A DNA stretch of 64,000 nt. Origin: Paracoccaceae bacterium. GTDB taxonomy: Bacteria; Pseudomonadota; Alphaproteobacteria; Rhodobacterales; Rhodobacteraceae. Where the stretch lies: NCBI GenBank assembly GCA_019454225.1, contig CP075370.1, positions 1,044,001 to 1,108,000 on the forward strand, in the 5' to 3' direction. Shown one piece after another: positions 17,576-27,890 of this stretch (position 1 is its first letter; every line of letters starts with the position of its first letter). The notes under the pieces were generated by a model. It had not been told where the DNA came from, did not search any database, and was given only the letters and a program-made list of their open reading frames with translations. Both the position numbers and the translations under genes were made by a program.

Positions 17576-20155
17576 CTAGGCAATCGCGCTTTCAGCGCCT
17601 GCGGCCTGCCCTCCCAGCGGCAGCGTATCGGCGGGGCGATAGGCTTCCAGCATCTCGATGATCGCGGTGCGGCGCAGTGGTTTCGTCATGTAGCGATCGA
17701 TCCCGGCGGCGAGTATTCCGGCGGCGTCGCCATCCATCGCGTGCGCGGTCAGCGCGACAATCGGCACCGGCCGGCCGCCCCGTGCCGCCTCGGCCGCGCG
17801 TATCGCGCGTGCCGCCTCGCGTCCGTCCATCTCGGGCATCGAGATGTCCATGAATATCAGGTCGGGGGCCAGATCGCGCCACATCGCCACAGCCTCGCGC
17901 CCGTTGTCGGCAAAGGTCAGATCGATCTCGCAATCCCGGACCATCTTGCGGAATACGAGCTGGTTCGTCCGATTGTCTTCTGCCGAAAGCACGCGCATCC
18001 GGCGCAGCGACGCGGCGGCTGGTGGCGCGGCGGGGGGAGGTGCCGCTTCATCGACCAGTGCGGCCGAAAGCGACTGCAGTCGCCGGTAAAGCTCGGACCG
18101 CAAGACCGGCTTCTGCAGGATCGCGGCCAACCCGGCCGCGCCTTCCCGTTCCCGGGCCGCGGCAGGGTTGGACGACAGCAGCACCACGGGCGCGGTCAGC
18201 CCCGCGTCGGACAGACGGGAAGCCAGCGTGACCCCATCGATCTCGGGCATCTCGTGATCGGTCACGACGACATCGAAGTTCCTGTCCTGTGCGACCAGGG
18301 CAAGCGCCTCGGCGCCCGAGCGGCACACCGCAACCGTCATGCCGCATGTCAGCAACTGGCGTTCAAGGATGGTGCGGTTGATGAACTGGTCATCCACGAT
18401 GAGCGCGCGACGCAGCGTTACCGGAGCCCGGGCGATGTCGGCAGGCTCACCCTCCGCCGCCGGTAGCGACAGGCGGAAGCCGAAGCACGACCCCTTGCCG
18501 GGTTCGCTGTCCACCCAGACCGCGCCGTCCATTCGCTCGATCAGGCGGCGGGTGATGGCAAGTCCCAGACCGGTGCCCTCGAACCGGCGGTTCGCCTCGG
18601 TATCGACCTGCACGAACTCGCCGAAGATGCGGTCAAGCTGGTCCGGCGGAATACCGATTCCGGTATCCTCGACGGTGACATGCAATTGCTGCTGTCCAGG
18701 CCCGGTCTCGATTCCGACGACGCGGATCAGGACGTGGCCGGTCTCGGTGAACTTCACCGCATTGCCGACCAGATTGGTCAGCACTTGCCGCAGGCGGCCC
18801 GGGTCGCCGACGTAGCGGGTGGGCAGGAACATGTCGAAATCGACGATCAGGTCGATGCCCTTGGCACGCGCCTTGGGTTGCAGCAGCATCGCAACCTCGT
18901 GGATCGTACGCTCAAGGTCGAAGGGTTCGGGGTAGAGCGTCAGTCGCTCGGCCTCGATCTTCGAATAGTCGAGAATGTCGTTGATGATGACGAGCAGCGC
19001 CTCGCCCGACGACCGGATGGTTTCGGCGAACAGGCGCTGCTCCTCCGAGAGGGCGGTGTCGCAGAGGAGTTCGGCCATCCCCACGACGCCGTTCATCGGC
19101 GTCCGGATCTCGTGGCTCATGTTGGCGAGGAAGGCGGATTTCGCGCGGTTCGCGGCCTCTGCCGCCTCCCGCGCCGCCGTCAGTGCGGCCTCATGCTCGC
19201 GGTCGCCGGTGATGTCGACCCGCAGGCCGACCCGGCCGCCGTCGGGCGTGGGCCGGTCGATCATGCGGATCCAGCGGCCGTCCGAGGTGCGAACCGTCAT
19301 CTCGCCCTCGGCGCGGGCGTGATAGGCCAGACGCTCGGCCAGCCAGTCGTCCTCACGTCCCACCGCCTCGGCATAGGCGCCCATGACGAGGCCGCGGCGC
19401 AGCACCTGTTCCAGCGTGTTGCCCGGCAGGACGATCTCGGCAATGCCGGGTACCGATTGCTTGTATTGCTGGTTGGCCATGATGATCCTGCTTTCCCGGT
19501 CAAAAAGGACGAAGCCGTCGGGGATGGCCTCGATCGCGGCGTAGATCCGCATCTGGTCGGTGATGTTCAGCGCGAGGCTGACAATGTCGCCGTCGCGGGC
19601 GCGGCGATCGACCAGCCGCACCCAGGCGCCGTTGGCGAACTGCACGACCTTCGGAGGAATCGGGTCCGTATCCCAACGCGCGAGATTGTCGGCAACCCAC
19701 GCATCGACCCCGACATCGCCGATGTCGATCAGCCGGGCCTCGGCCACCAGCCGCAGGATATCGCGGTATTCGGTGCCAGGGCCGACATCGTGGCCCTCGA
19801 AGGCCGTCAGATAGGCACGATTGGCAACCACGAGGCGCAGATCGGCATCGAACACCGCAAACCCGTCACGGATCGCGTCGATCGAGTCGCGCAGTCGGCG
19901 TTCGGCCATCACGGCCGTGGTATGCGCCGTCTCAAGCTCGTGCAGGAATCGCGAATTCTGGCCCTTCAGCGCAGCGGCCTCGGATTGCGCGGCGCGCGCC
20001 AGGTCACGGGTGGCAACAACCTGATCCGACAGCGACCGGGCGTGCATCGCGAGCTTTTCATTCGCGGCGAACAGTTCGCGGCTTTTCTGTTCGAGCAGCC
20101 GCTCGGCCGCCATGCGCGCGCGCCGTTCCTTCGCTAGCCGCTCCATCATCTCCAT
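17576..20155 (-). CDS. Soluble hybrid histidine kinase with two PAS and two receivers
   Basis: 859-residue sensor kinase without visible membrane segments, so a cytoplasmic signal is expected. Order: coiled N-terminus (about 1-85), PAS (DSIDAIRDGFAVFDADL..., about 90-205), second PAS (AAIEAIPDGFVLFDRES..., about 218-325), HisKA with FLANMSHEIRTPMNG, HATPase with NAVKFT, DTGIGIP and GTGLGLAI, then two receivers. The first receiver has LIVDD, VVVTDHEMPEIDG and LQKPV; the second has SAEDN, FMDISMPEMDG and MTKPL. Both phospho-acceptor aspartates are kept. There is no HPt domain, and no response regulator gene is next to it, so the phosphorelay partner must be elsewhere. It is divergent from the macroglobulin gene. 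Confidence 0.93.
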   Translation of the reverse strand: MEMMERLAKERRARMAAERLLEQKSRELFAANEKLAMHARSLSDQVVATRDLARAAQSEAAALKGQNSRFLHELETAHTTAVMAERRLRDSIDAIRDGFAVFDADLRLVVANRAYLTAFEGHDVGPGTEYRDILRLVAEARLIDIGDVGVDAWVADNLARWDTDPIPPKVVQFANGAWVRLVDRRARDGDIVSLALNITDQMRIYAAIEAIPDGFVLFDRESRIIMANQQYKQSVPGIAEIVLPGNTLEQVLRRGLVMGAYAEAVGREDDWLAERLAYHARAEGEMTVRTSDGRWIRMIDRPTPDGGRVGLRVDITGDREHEAALTAAREAAEAANRAKSAFLANMSHEIRTPMNGVVGMAELLCDTALSEEQRLFAETIRSSGEALLVIINDILDYSKIEAERLTLYPEPFDLERTIHEVAMLLQPKARAKGIDLIVDFDMFLPTRYVGDPGRLRQVLTNLVGNAVKFTETGHVLIRVVGIETGPGQQQLHVTVEDTGIGIPPDQLDRIFGEFVQVDTEANRRFEGTGLGLAITRRLIERMDGAVWVDSEPGKGSCFGFRLSLPAAEGEPADIARAPVTLRRALIVDDQFINRTILERQLLTCGMTVAVCRSGAEALALVAQDRNFDVVVTDHEMPEIDGVTLASRLSDAGLTAPVVLLSSNPAAAREREGAAGLAAILQKPVLRSELYRRLQSLSAALVDEAAPPPAAPPAAASLRRMRVLSAEDNRTNQLVFRKMVRDCEIDLTFADNGREAVAMWRDLAPDLIFMDISMPEMDGREAARAIRAAEAARGGRPVPIVALTAHAMDGDAAGILAAGIDRYMTKPLRRTAIIEMLEAYRPADTLPLGGQAAGAESAIA

Positions 20156-20326
20156 GCGCGATCCGCTTCATGCAGGGTTCCGGCCTGGGTCGGCGGCGGC
20201 AACCATCCGCGCGAATCCTTCGCGCATCAGGATGAAGCGCGGGTTAACGCCCACGTCTGTGCCCGAATCCTTGCCAGCGCGCCCCCCCGCGTGCCACCTT
20301 CCGGGCATTCGCCGCAGGAGGTTTCA

Positions 20327-23300
20327 ATGCGTGTTCTTGCCCTGATGCTGGCTCTTGCAGGACCGGTCCTGGTGCCGGCGGGTGCGGTCGCGGACGACCT
20401 GATCCCGGAACGGCGCATGGTCTATTCCGAGAATACCGACCTGCCCGGTGGCGATTTCGCCACGCAACGGGATGTGACGCTGCAGTCCTGCGAGACCGCG
20501 TGCCTTGCGACGGCGCGCTGCGAGGCCTTTACCTTCAACTCGCGTTTCGGCGCCTGTTTCCTGAAGGCCGGGCCGGGTGCGCCAGCACTGTATCAGGGGG
20601 CCTATTCGGCCCGGGTACTGTCGGCACCGTCCGGCACGCTGCAGCGCGCCGCCACCCGGCGCGGGGAACTGGCGTTCCTGCGCGGCGGTGACATTGCTGC
20701 TGCACGCGCACAGGCTGGTTCACTCGGCGGCCGACACATCACCGGCGCCGCGAGCGCCGAGGAGCACATGGCCTCTGCCGCCGCCGCAGAACGGGCAGGC
20801 AATCCCGCCAATGCGCTGGCCTTCACCGGGGCGGCGCTGAACCTGACGGACTCGGCCGCTGGCTGGGCAGAGTATGCGCGGCTGTCGCTGGTCGCAGCCG
20901 CGCGTGACAGCCGGAATGCCGCCACGCTTCGCGAACGTGCGGTATCGGCATCGATCAACGCCTATCTGCGGGCAGAGAACGCGGCACTTCGGCACACGAT
21001 TCTGGTGACGATGGGCGAAGCACTGGAACAGGCGGGTCGAGGACGCGACACAGTGCAGGCGCTGCGCCTGGCTCAGGATCTGCAGCCGCGCGACGACACC
21101 GGGGCGGCACTGGATGCGGCCATCGCAAAGTACGGCTTCCGCATATCCGAGAACCAGGTGCAGGCCGACAGCGCCGAACCGCAACTCTGCGCGACCTTCA
21201 CCGAGGATCTGGCGAAGGGTGTCGACTATGCCCCGTTCGTGCAGCTTCCCGACGCGGGCCTTTCGGTGCAGGCCAGCGGTGACCGGCAGCTTTGCGTCGA
21301 GGGTCTGGTTCACGGCCAGCGGATCAGCGTCACCTTCCGTTCGGGCCTGCCTGCCGGTGACGGTCAGGTGCTGGCGAAGCCGGTCACGATCACCGCCTAT
21401 GTGCGTGATCGCAGCCCCGCCGTCCGCTTTGGCGGGCGCGCCTATGTGCTGCCCAAAGGGCCTGATGCAGCGGTTCCGGTCGAGACCGTGAACGCGACGG
21501 CGCTTGACCTGACGCTCTACGCGGTATCCGACCGCAACATCCTGCGGGCCATACAGGGCGATTACTTCGGCACGCCGATGGAATACTGGCGCGAGGACGA
21601 TTTCGCCGTCCGCATCGGTGAACCGGTGTGGAAGGGCGGCGCCACGGTGGCGATGGAGGTCAATCGCGACATGACCACCCGGCTGCCGATGGCTGCGGCG
21701 CTGCAGGGGCGGCCTGCGGGCATCTACGCGCTCAAGGCCGGCCTGTCGGGCCGTCAGGACTATGACAGCGCTCCGGCGTGGCAGTGGTTTGTGGTGTCCG
21801 ACCTTGGCCTGACGACATTTTCGGGCGCCGACGGCCTGACCGTCGCGGTCCGGTCGCTGGGCACGGCGGCGGCCAAGCCCGGCGTGACGATCGAGCTTCT
21901 GAGCCGCGCGAACGCGGTGCTCGGCACCGGCGTCACGGATGACCAGGGGGTCGCCCGGTTCGCTCCGGGCCTGACACGCGGCAACGGCGCCGCTGCGCCC
22001 GCCATGATTGTCGCGCGCGAGGGCGAGGGCGACCTGGCCTTCCTGTCGCTGACGGATCCCGAGTTCGATCTCTCGGACCGCGGTGTCGCTGGCCGCGAGG
22101 CCGCACCGCCGGTGGATGTGTTCCTGACGACCGAACGCGGTGCCTATCGTGCCGGCGAGACGGTCCATGCCACCGCTCTTGCGCGCGACAGCCGCGCCGA
22201 GGCGGTCGCGGGCCTGCCACTGACGGCCGTGTGGAAACGGCCCGACGGGGTGGAACATTCCCGTGCCGTGGTCAACGATCTGGGTGGCGGCTATGTCTTC
22301 AGCCAGCCGATTTCTGCCGGTGCGCCGCGGGGCGTCTGGCGGCTTGAGTTGCTGGCCGATACATCCGCGGCGCCGCTGCGGTCGACCACGTTCCTTGTCG
22401 AGGATTTCCTGCCCGAGCGGATAGACTTCGACATTGCTCTGCCCGATGTCGTCCAACTGGGCGATCAGCCCGAGGTCGCGGTAAGCGCCCGCTACCTGTT
22501 CGGCGCTCCCGCTGCCAATCTGGCGATCGAGGGAGAGGTTCTGCTGCGCAGCGCGGATGGGCTGGCCCGCTGGCCCGGCTATGTGTTCGGCCGGCACGAC
22601 GAGCGGTTCGGCCCGTTCCTCGACGGTTTCGGCGGCGAGCGGACGGATGAGACGGGCCGCGCCGCGTTCACCGTGTCGCTGCCGCAGGCAGACGACCCCG
22701 GTCGTCCGCTCGAGGCGCGGGTGACGGTGCGTGTGGCCGAAGGGTCGGGTCGCCCCGTGGAACGGCAGTTGACGCGGGCCCTTGCGCCCGCGGCCCCGAT
22801 GATCGGGGTGCGACCGTTGTTCGATGATGTCGTGCCCGAAGGCGGGCAGGCCCGATTTGCGGTGATCGGCGTCGGGCCTGATGAAGGCCCGTCGGCGATC
22901 GCGGCGACCTGGGAACTGACGCGGATCGAGACGCGCTACCAGTGGTATCAGGACTATGGCTCGTGGTACTGGGAACCGGTCACGCGGCGCACCCGCATCG
23001 CACGGGGCCAGCTGACCACAGGCGCCGATCCCGTCGAGGTGGGCGCGGCCGTGACCTGGGGCGAGTACGAACTGGCGGTTGTGGCCAAAGAGGGACGCGC
23101 CGCCACCTCGACGACATTCTACGCGGGCTGGTACGCGCCCGCCGATGTCACCACGACGCCCGATACGCTTGAGCTCGGGCTGGACAAGCCCGCTTACCGT
23201 CCGGGCGAAACCGCAATGCTGCGCATCGTGCCGCGGGCGGCGGGGACGGCGCTGATCTCGGTCCTGTCGAACCGCCTTGTGTCGTTGCAGGCGGTAGAGG

Positions 23301-25744
23301 TGGCAGAGGGCGAGAATGTCATTCCGCTGACCGTCACCGAGGATTGGGGCGCCGGTGCCTATGTCACCGCCTCGGTCATCCGGCCGATGGACGTGGCAGC
23401 CGGACGCAATCCGGCGCGAACCCTGGGCCTTGCCCATGCAACGGTCGATCCGGGCGCTCGTCGCCTGGCTGCCACGGTCGAGACGGCGGCCGAGGCCGAT
23501 CCACGCGGCCCGCTGGAGGTTGCGGTCAGGGTGGACGGGATCGCCCCGGGCGATACCGCATGGGCCACGATCGCGGCGGTTGACGTGGGCATCCTGAATC
23601 TGACCGGCTTCAAGGCGCCCGATCCCTCGGATCACTACTTCGGCCAGCGCCGTCTGGGCGTGGGCATCCGGGATGTCTATGGCCGCCTGATCGACGGGCT
23701 GAACGGGGCCGAGGGCCAGGTGCGATCCGGCGGCGATGCCGGGGCACAGGCCAGGTTGCAGGCCGACCCACCAACCGAGGAGCTGGTCGCCTATTTCTCC
23801 GGTCCGGTGGAAGTGGGCACCGACGGCTATGCGCGTGCGACCTTCGACCTGCCCGCGTTCAACGGAACGGTAAGGGTGATGGCGGTGGTATGGTCCGCCA
23901 GGGGCGTGGGGCAGGCATCGGCGGATGTGCTGGTGCGCGACCCGGTGGTGGTGACCGCCACGCTGCCGCGCTTCATGGCGCCGGGCGATGACAGTCGACT
24001 GCTGCTCGAAATCGTTCATGCCGCCGGCCCCGCCGGGCGGATGGGGCTGGACATCACGTCTCCGGGCGTGACGGTGGGCGCCGTTCCCTCGGGCGTAGAC
24101 CTTGCCGACGGCGGGAAGGCCGTACTTTCCGTGCCCGTGCGGGCCGGCGCGGCGGGCGTGCAGACGATGCGCGTTGCGCTGACCACGCCGGATGGCCGCG
24201 TGTTGACCAAGGATCTGGCCATGGCGGTGCGCGCCAACGACCCCGAAGTCGCACGGATCAGCCGTTTCGACCTTGCCGCGGGGGCAAGCTTTACCTTCGA
24301 TGACAATGCCCTTGCCGGGCTGTACCCGGCCACGGCAGTCGCCACCATGGCGGTGGGTCCGATCGCGCGCATGAACGTGCCGGGCCTGCTGGCGGCGCTT
24401 GACCGGTATCCCTATGGCTGTACCGAACAGATCACCTCGCGCGCGCTGCCGCTGATCTACTACGATCAGGTCGCGCAGGCGATGCGCCTGAAAGGGGCCG
24501 ACCAGATCGGAACCCGTATCTCGCAGGCGGTCGACGAGGTGCTGCTGAACCAGACCGCGGAAGGCGGGTTTGGCCTCTGGCGGCCTGTCGGGGGTGATTT
24601 CTGGCTGGACGCCTATGTCACCGACTTCCTCAGCCGTGCCCGCAGTTCCGGCCATGCCGTGCCCGATACGGCGTTCCGGATGGCACTCGACAACCTGCGG
24701 AACCAGGTGAACACCGCGCCTGATTTCGACAGTGGCGGCGAGGCCCTGGCCTATGCCCTGATGGTTCTGGCGCGTGAGGGCGCGGCGGCGATCGGCGACC
24801 TGCGCTATTACGCCGATGTGAAGGCCGATGCCTTCTCGACCCCGCTGGCAAAGGCGCAGCTGGGTGCGGCACTGGCCGCCTATGGCGACCAGCAGCGGGC
24901 CGACGCGATGTTCCGCCGCGCCGCCGACACGCTGCCACTGCGCGACGAAGCGCAGATCTACCGCGCCGACTATGGCACCGTCGTGCGCGACACGGCGGCG
25001 GTGCTGGCGTTGGCGCTGGAATCCGGATCGCAGGCAGTGGACCGCGAGGTCTTGGTCTCGCGTCTGTCGGGTCGCACGAACCTGTCGACGCAGGAGGCCG
25101 TGTGGATGCTGCTCGCCAGCCACGCGATGCTCGATGCCCCGGGCGCGGCGGGGATCACGCTGAACGGCGCACCTGCCGAGGGCCCCGTTGTCCGGCTTGT
25201 CGAAGGTGCAGGCAATCCGCCCGTGGTCGTCACGAATACCTCGGGGCGGTCGCAGGTGCTGACCGTCACGGCCTTTGGCGTGCCGACCGAACCTGAACCT
25301 GCCGGTGGCAACGGCTATGACATCACGCGCCGCTATTACACGCTGGCGGGAGAACCGGTTGACCTGACCACAGGGGTCAGGGCCGGAACCCGGTTGGCCG
25401 TCGTGTTGCAGGTCACGCCCTTCGGCCCGGGAGAGGCCCGTCTGATGGTGTCCGACCCGCTGCCCGCCGGGTTCGAGATCGACAATCCCAACCTGCTGAC
25501 AGGCGGACAGGTCGGCGCGCTCGACTGGTTGGACACGGCGCAGGAGGTGGCGCATTCGGAGTTCCGGCAGGATCGCTTCCTGACCGCCATCGACCGCTAT
25601 GACGGTTCGGCCTTCAGGCTGGCCTATCTGGTGCGGGCGGTGTCGCCGGGTGGGTTCCACCACCCTGCGGCCTCGGTCGAGGACATGTATCGACCCGACT
25701 TCCGCGCCCGCAGCGAAACGGGCCGGGTGACCGTGACCGAGTGA
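20327..25744 (+). CDS. Bacterial alpha-2-macroglobulin with PAN domain
   Basis: 1805-residue periplasmic protease trap. A signal peptide (MRVLALMLALAGPVLVPAGAVA) is followed by a PAN/apple-like cysteine module (LQSCETACLATARCEAFTFNS, about 45-90), then macroglobulin domains. The thioester motif is intact: YPYGCTEQITSRALPL, with Cys near residue 1365 and the CxEQ arrangement needed for the reactive bond. VDVFLTTERGAYRAGETVHATAL marks an MG domain. ATG 20327 has GCAGGAGG. The pbpC gene overlaps the stop (TGATG), reproducing the yfhM-pbpC pairing known from E. coli, where the trap is thought to protect the cell during breaches of the wall. The signal peptide is not a lipoprotein type. Confidence 0.93.
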   Translation: MRVLALMLALAGPVLVPAGAVADDLIPERRMVYSENTDLPGGDFATQRDVTLQSCETACLATARCEAFTFNSRFGACFLKAGPGAPALYQGAYSARVLSAPSGTLQRAATRRGELAFLRGGDIAAARAQAGSLGGRHITGAASAEEHMASAAAAERAGNPANALAFTGAALNLTDSAAGWAEYARLSLVAAARDSRNAATLRERAVSASINAYLRAENAALRHTILVTMGEALEQAGRGRDTVQALRLAQDLQPRDDTGAALDAAIAKYGFRISENQVQADSAEPQLCATFTEDLAKGVDYAPFVQLPDAGLSVQASGDRQLCVEGLVHGQRISVTFRSGLPAGDGQVLAKPVTITAYVRDRSPAVRFGGRAYVLPKGPDAAVPVETVNATALDLTLYAVSDRNILRAIQGDYFGTPMEYWREDDFAVRIGEPVWKGGATVAMEVNRDMTTRLPMAAALQGRPAGIYALKAGLSGRQDYDSAPAWQWFVVSDLGLTTFSGADGLTVAVRSLGTAAAKPGVTIELLSRANAVLGTGVTDDQGVARFAPGLTRGNGAAAPAMIVAREGEGDLAFLSLTDPEFDLSDRGVAGREAAPPVDVFLTTERGAYRAGETVHATALARDSRAEAVAGLPLTAVWKRPDGVEHSRAVVNDLGGGYVFSQPISAGAPRGVWRLELLADTSAAPLRSTTFLVEDFLPERIDFDIALPDVVQLGDQPEVAVSARYLFGAPAANLAIEGEVLLRSADGLARWPGYVFGRHDERFGPFLDGFGGERTDETGRAAFTVSLPQADDPGRPLEARVTVRVAEGSGRPVERQLTRALAPAAPMIGVRPLFDDVVPEGGQARFAVIGVGPDEGPSAIAATWELTRIETRYQWYQDYGSWYWEPVTRRTRIARGQLTTGADPVEVGAAVTWGEYELAVVAKEGRAATSTTFYAGWYAPADVTTTPDTLELGLDKPAYRPGETAMLRIVPRAAGTALISVLSNRLVSLQAVEVAEGENVIPLTVTEDWGAGAYVTASVIRPMDVAAGRNPARTLGLAHATVDPGARRLAATVETAAEADPRGPLEVAVRVDGIAPGDTAWATIAAVDVGILNLTGFKAPDPSDHYFGQRRLGVGIRDVYGRLIDGLNGAEGQVRSGGDAGAQARLQADPPTEELVAYFSGPVEVGTDGYARATFDLPAFNGTVRVMAVVWSARGVGQASADVLVRDPVVVTATLPRFMAPGDDSRLLLEIVHAAGPAGRMGLDITSPGVTVGAVPSGVDLADGGKAVLSVPVRAGAAGVQTMRVALTTPDGRVLTKDLAMAVRANDPEVARISRFDLAAGASFTFDDNALAGLYPATAVATMAVGPIARMNVPGLLAALDRYPYGCTEQITSRALPLIYYDQVAQAMRLKGADQIGTRISQAVDEVLLNQTAEGGFGLWRPVGGDFWLDAYVTDFLSRARSSGHAVPDTAFRMALDNLRNQVNTAPDFDSGGEALAYALMVLAREGAAAIGDLRYYADVKADAFSTPLAKAQLGAALAAYGDQQRADAMFRRAADTLPLRDEAQIYRADYGTVVRDTAAVLALALESGSQAVDREVLVSRLSGRTNLSTQEAVWMLLASHAMLDAPGAAGITLNGAPAEGPVVRLVEGAGNPPVVVTNTSGRSQVLTVTAFGVPTEPEPAGGNGYDITRRYYTLAGEPVDLTTGVRAGTRLAVVLQVTPFGPGEARLMVSDPLPAGFEIDNPNLLTGGQVGALDWLDTAQEVAHSEFRQDRFLTAIDRYDGSAFRLAYLVRAVSPGGFHHPAASVEDMYRPDFRARSETGRVTVTE

Positions 25745-27786
25745 TGCATGGCCATCGCGCCCTGTTCGGCCTGGCCCTTGCCCTGTGGGTCGGCGCCGGT
25801 GCGCGCGATGCCGGGGACGCCTGGGTCGATGCGACGGTGCTGCCGCCTCTGGGCGTGGAAACCTCGGTCGAGGTGACCGCGCGCGACGGGCGGCTGCTGC
25901 GTGCCTACACGGTGGCCGACGGTCGGTGGCGGATGGCGGTGGAGCCGGGCACTGTCGATCCGGCCTTTGTGGCGATGCTGCTTGCCTATGAGGACCGGCG
26001 GTTCCGCGACCACGGGGGTGTCGACCTGCGGGCGATCGGCCGCGCCGTGTGGCAATCGCTGCGCGCCGGTCGCGTGGTGTCGGGCGGGTCGACGCTGACG
26101 ATGCAGGTCGCGCGGCTGCTGGAGGACAGCGGAACCGGCGCCTGGCGGGGCAAGCTGCGGCAGGTGCGCCTGGCGCTCGCGCTTGAGCGGCAATTGACCA
26201 AGGATCAGATACTGTCACTGTATCTGCACCTTGCGCCCTATGGCGGCAACGTCGAGGGGTTGCGGGCCGCGACGCTCGCCTGGTTCGGCAAGGAGCCCCG
26301 CCGCCTCACGCCCGCCGAGGCGGCGCTGATGGTCGCCCTGCCGCAGGCGCCGGTCGCACGCCGCCCCGATCGCCACGCGGTCGTGGCCGAGGCTGCCCGG
26401 GCGCGCGTGCTTGACCGGGCGGTTGCCGCCGGGCTGATCACCGCCGAGGCCGCCCTTGCCGCCGGGCGGGAGGCCGTGCCTACCGCGCGCCGCGCCGTGC
26501 CCGCGCTGGCGCCGCACCTGGCGGACCGGCTGCGCCTGGCGCACCCTGACCGGCCTCTCCACCGCACGACGCTTGACGCCGGGCTGCAGGCGCGGCTGGA
26601 GCAGCTGGCCGCCGAGGTGCTGGTCGGGCAGGGCGCGGCGATGCAGGTTGCAATTCTGGTGGCCGACCACAGGTCGGGCGAGATTCTCGCCTCGGTCGGG
26701 TCGGCGGCCTATCAGGCGGATGCGCGGGCCGGGTTCGTCGACATGACGCGCGCCCTGCGCAGCCCCGGGTCCACACTGAAGCCGCTGGTCTATGGCCTGG
26801 CCTTCGATCAGGGCCTCGCGCATCCCGAAACGATGATCGACGACCGTCCGACCGATTTTGCAGGTTACGCGCCGCAGAACTTCGACCGGATGTTCCGCGG
26901 CACGATCCGGGTGCGCGAGGCGCTGCAGCAATCGCTGAATGTGCCGGTGGTCGCGCTGACCGATGCGATGGGCGCTGCGCGGCTGATGGCGGCGATGCGC
27001 CAGGCAGGTGCCGCACCGCGCCTTCCAGGTGGTGCGCCCGGTCTTGCGGTGGCGCTCGGGGGTGTCGGGATCAGTCTCGAGGATCTGACCAGTGTCTATG
27101 CAGCGATCGCGCGCGGCGGTGTGGCACGTCCCCTGCACACGGGCGAGGTTGGCGCCGAGGGCGCCAGGGTGCTCAGCGCCGTGGCCGCCTGGCAGGTGGC
27201 CGACATCCTGTCGGGGCTGCCACCACCACCGGGGGCACCCGCAAACCGCCTCGCCTACAAGACCGGCACGAGCTATGGCCACCGCGACGCCTGGGCGGTC
27301 GGCTTTGACGGGCGGCACGTGGCGGGTGTCTGGATGGGGCGGGCGGATGGCACGCCGGTACCGGGGGTGTTCGGTGGCGATCTTGCCGCACCGGTGCTGT
27401 TCCAGACGTTTCAGCGGGTGAAACCCGGTCTTGACCCGCTGCCGCAACCCCCTGCGTCAACGCTGCTGGTGTCGAATGCGCAGTTGCCGGCGCCGCTGCG
27501 CCGCTTCCGGCCGCGCGACGCGGTGTTCTCGCCCGATCCCGATGCACCCGCCGTCGCCTTCCCCCGCGACGGAACCGAGGTGGAACTCCTGCCCGAGGGA
27601 CTGATGCTGCGGGTGCGCGGCGGGCGTGCGCCGTTCACCTGGCTGGCGGACGGGTCGCCGGTCGCCGTCGGCCTTGCATCGCGCGAGACCATGATCGAGG
27701 CGCCTGGAGAAGGATTCGTGACCCTGTCGGTCATCGATGCCGATGGCCGGTCTGCCCGTGTGCGGGTGCGGGTGCGCCTGCGCTGA
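25744..27786 (+). CDS. pbpC: Penicillin-binding protein 1C
   Basis: Bifunctional glycosyltransferase/transpeptidase anchored in the inner membrane with periplasmic domains. 680 residues. GT51 motifs: YEDRRFRDHGGVD (catalytic Glu), GGSTLTMQVARLL, KLRQVRLALALERQLTKDQILSLYL and LAPYGGNVEGL. Transpeptidase motifs: SPGSTLKP (SxxK), SLN and KTGTSYGHRDAWAVGF. The tail after about 590 resembles the BiPBP_C domain of PBP1C. The start overlaps the macroglobulin stop, so the two products are made together. All catalytic residues appear intact. Confidence 0.95.
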   Translation: MHGHRALFGLALALWVGAGARDAGDAWVDATVLPPLGVETSVEVTARDGRLLRAYTVADGRWRMAVEPGTVDPAFVAMLLAYEDRRFRDHGGVDLRAIGRAVWQSLRAGRVVSGGSTLTMQVARLLEDSGTGAWRGKLRQVRLALALERQLTKDQILSLYLHLAPYGGNVEGLRAATLAWFGKEPRRLTPAEAALMVALPQAPVARRPDRHAVVAEAARARVLDRAVAAGLITAEAALAAGREAVPTARRAVPALAPHLADRLRLAHPDRPLHRTTLDAGLQARLEQLAAEVLVGQGAAMQVAILVADHRSGEILASVGSAAYQADARAGFVDMTRALRSPGSTLKPLVYGLAFDQGLAHPETMIDDRPTDFAGYAPQNFDRMFRGTIRVREALQQSLNVPVVALTDAMGAARLMAAMRQAGAAPRLPGGAPGLAVALGGVGISLEDLTSVYAAIARGGVARPLHTGEVGAEGARVLSAVAAWQVADILSGLPPPPGAPANRLAYKTGTSYGHRDAWAVGFDGRHVAGVWMGRADGTPVPGVFGGDLAAPVLFQTFQRVKPGLDPLPQPPASTLLVSNAQLPAPLRRFRPRDAVFSPDPDAPAVAFPRDGTEVELLPEGLMLRVRGGRAPFTWLADGSPVAVGLASRETMIEAPGEGFVTLSVIDADGRSARVRVRVRLR

Positions 27787-27890
27787 GCATCCGCCCGCAT
27801 CCGGACAGAACTGGCACCGCGGCGTGCCCGCCCTGCGCATGCCTTGCCGGCGCGCGACGGTTCAGGGCCCGCCCTTGCGGCGGGGTCGCG

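Noticed and set aside
20720-26218. Very long minus-strand open frame opposite the macroglobulin/pbpC genes
   Set aside because: It lies antisense to two genes with complete domains; its product is His/Arg/Gln-rich without any motif. Such frames are a by-product of GC-rich codon use.
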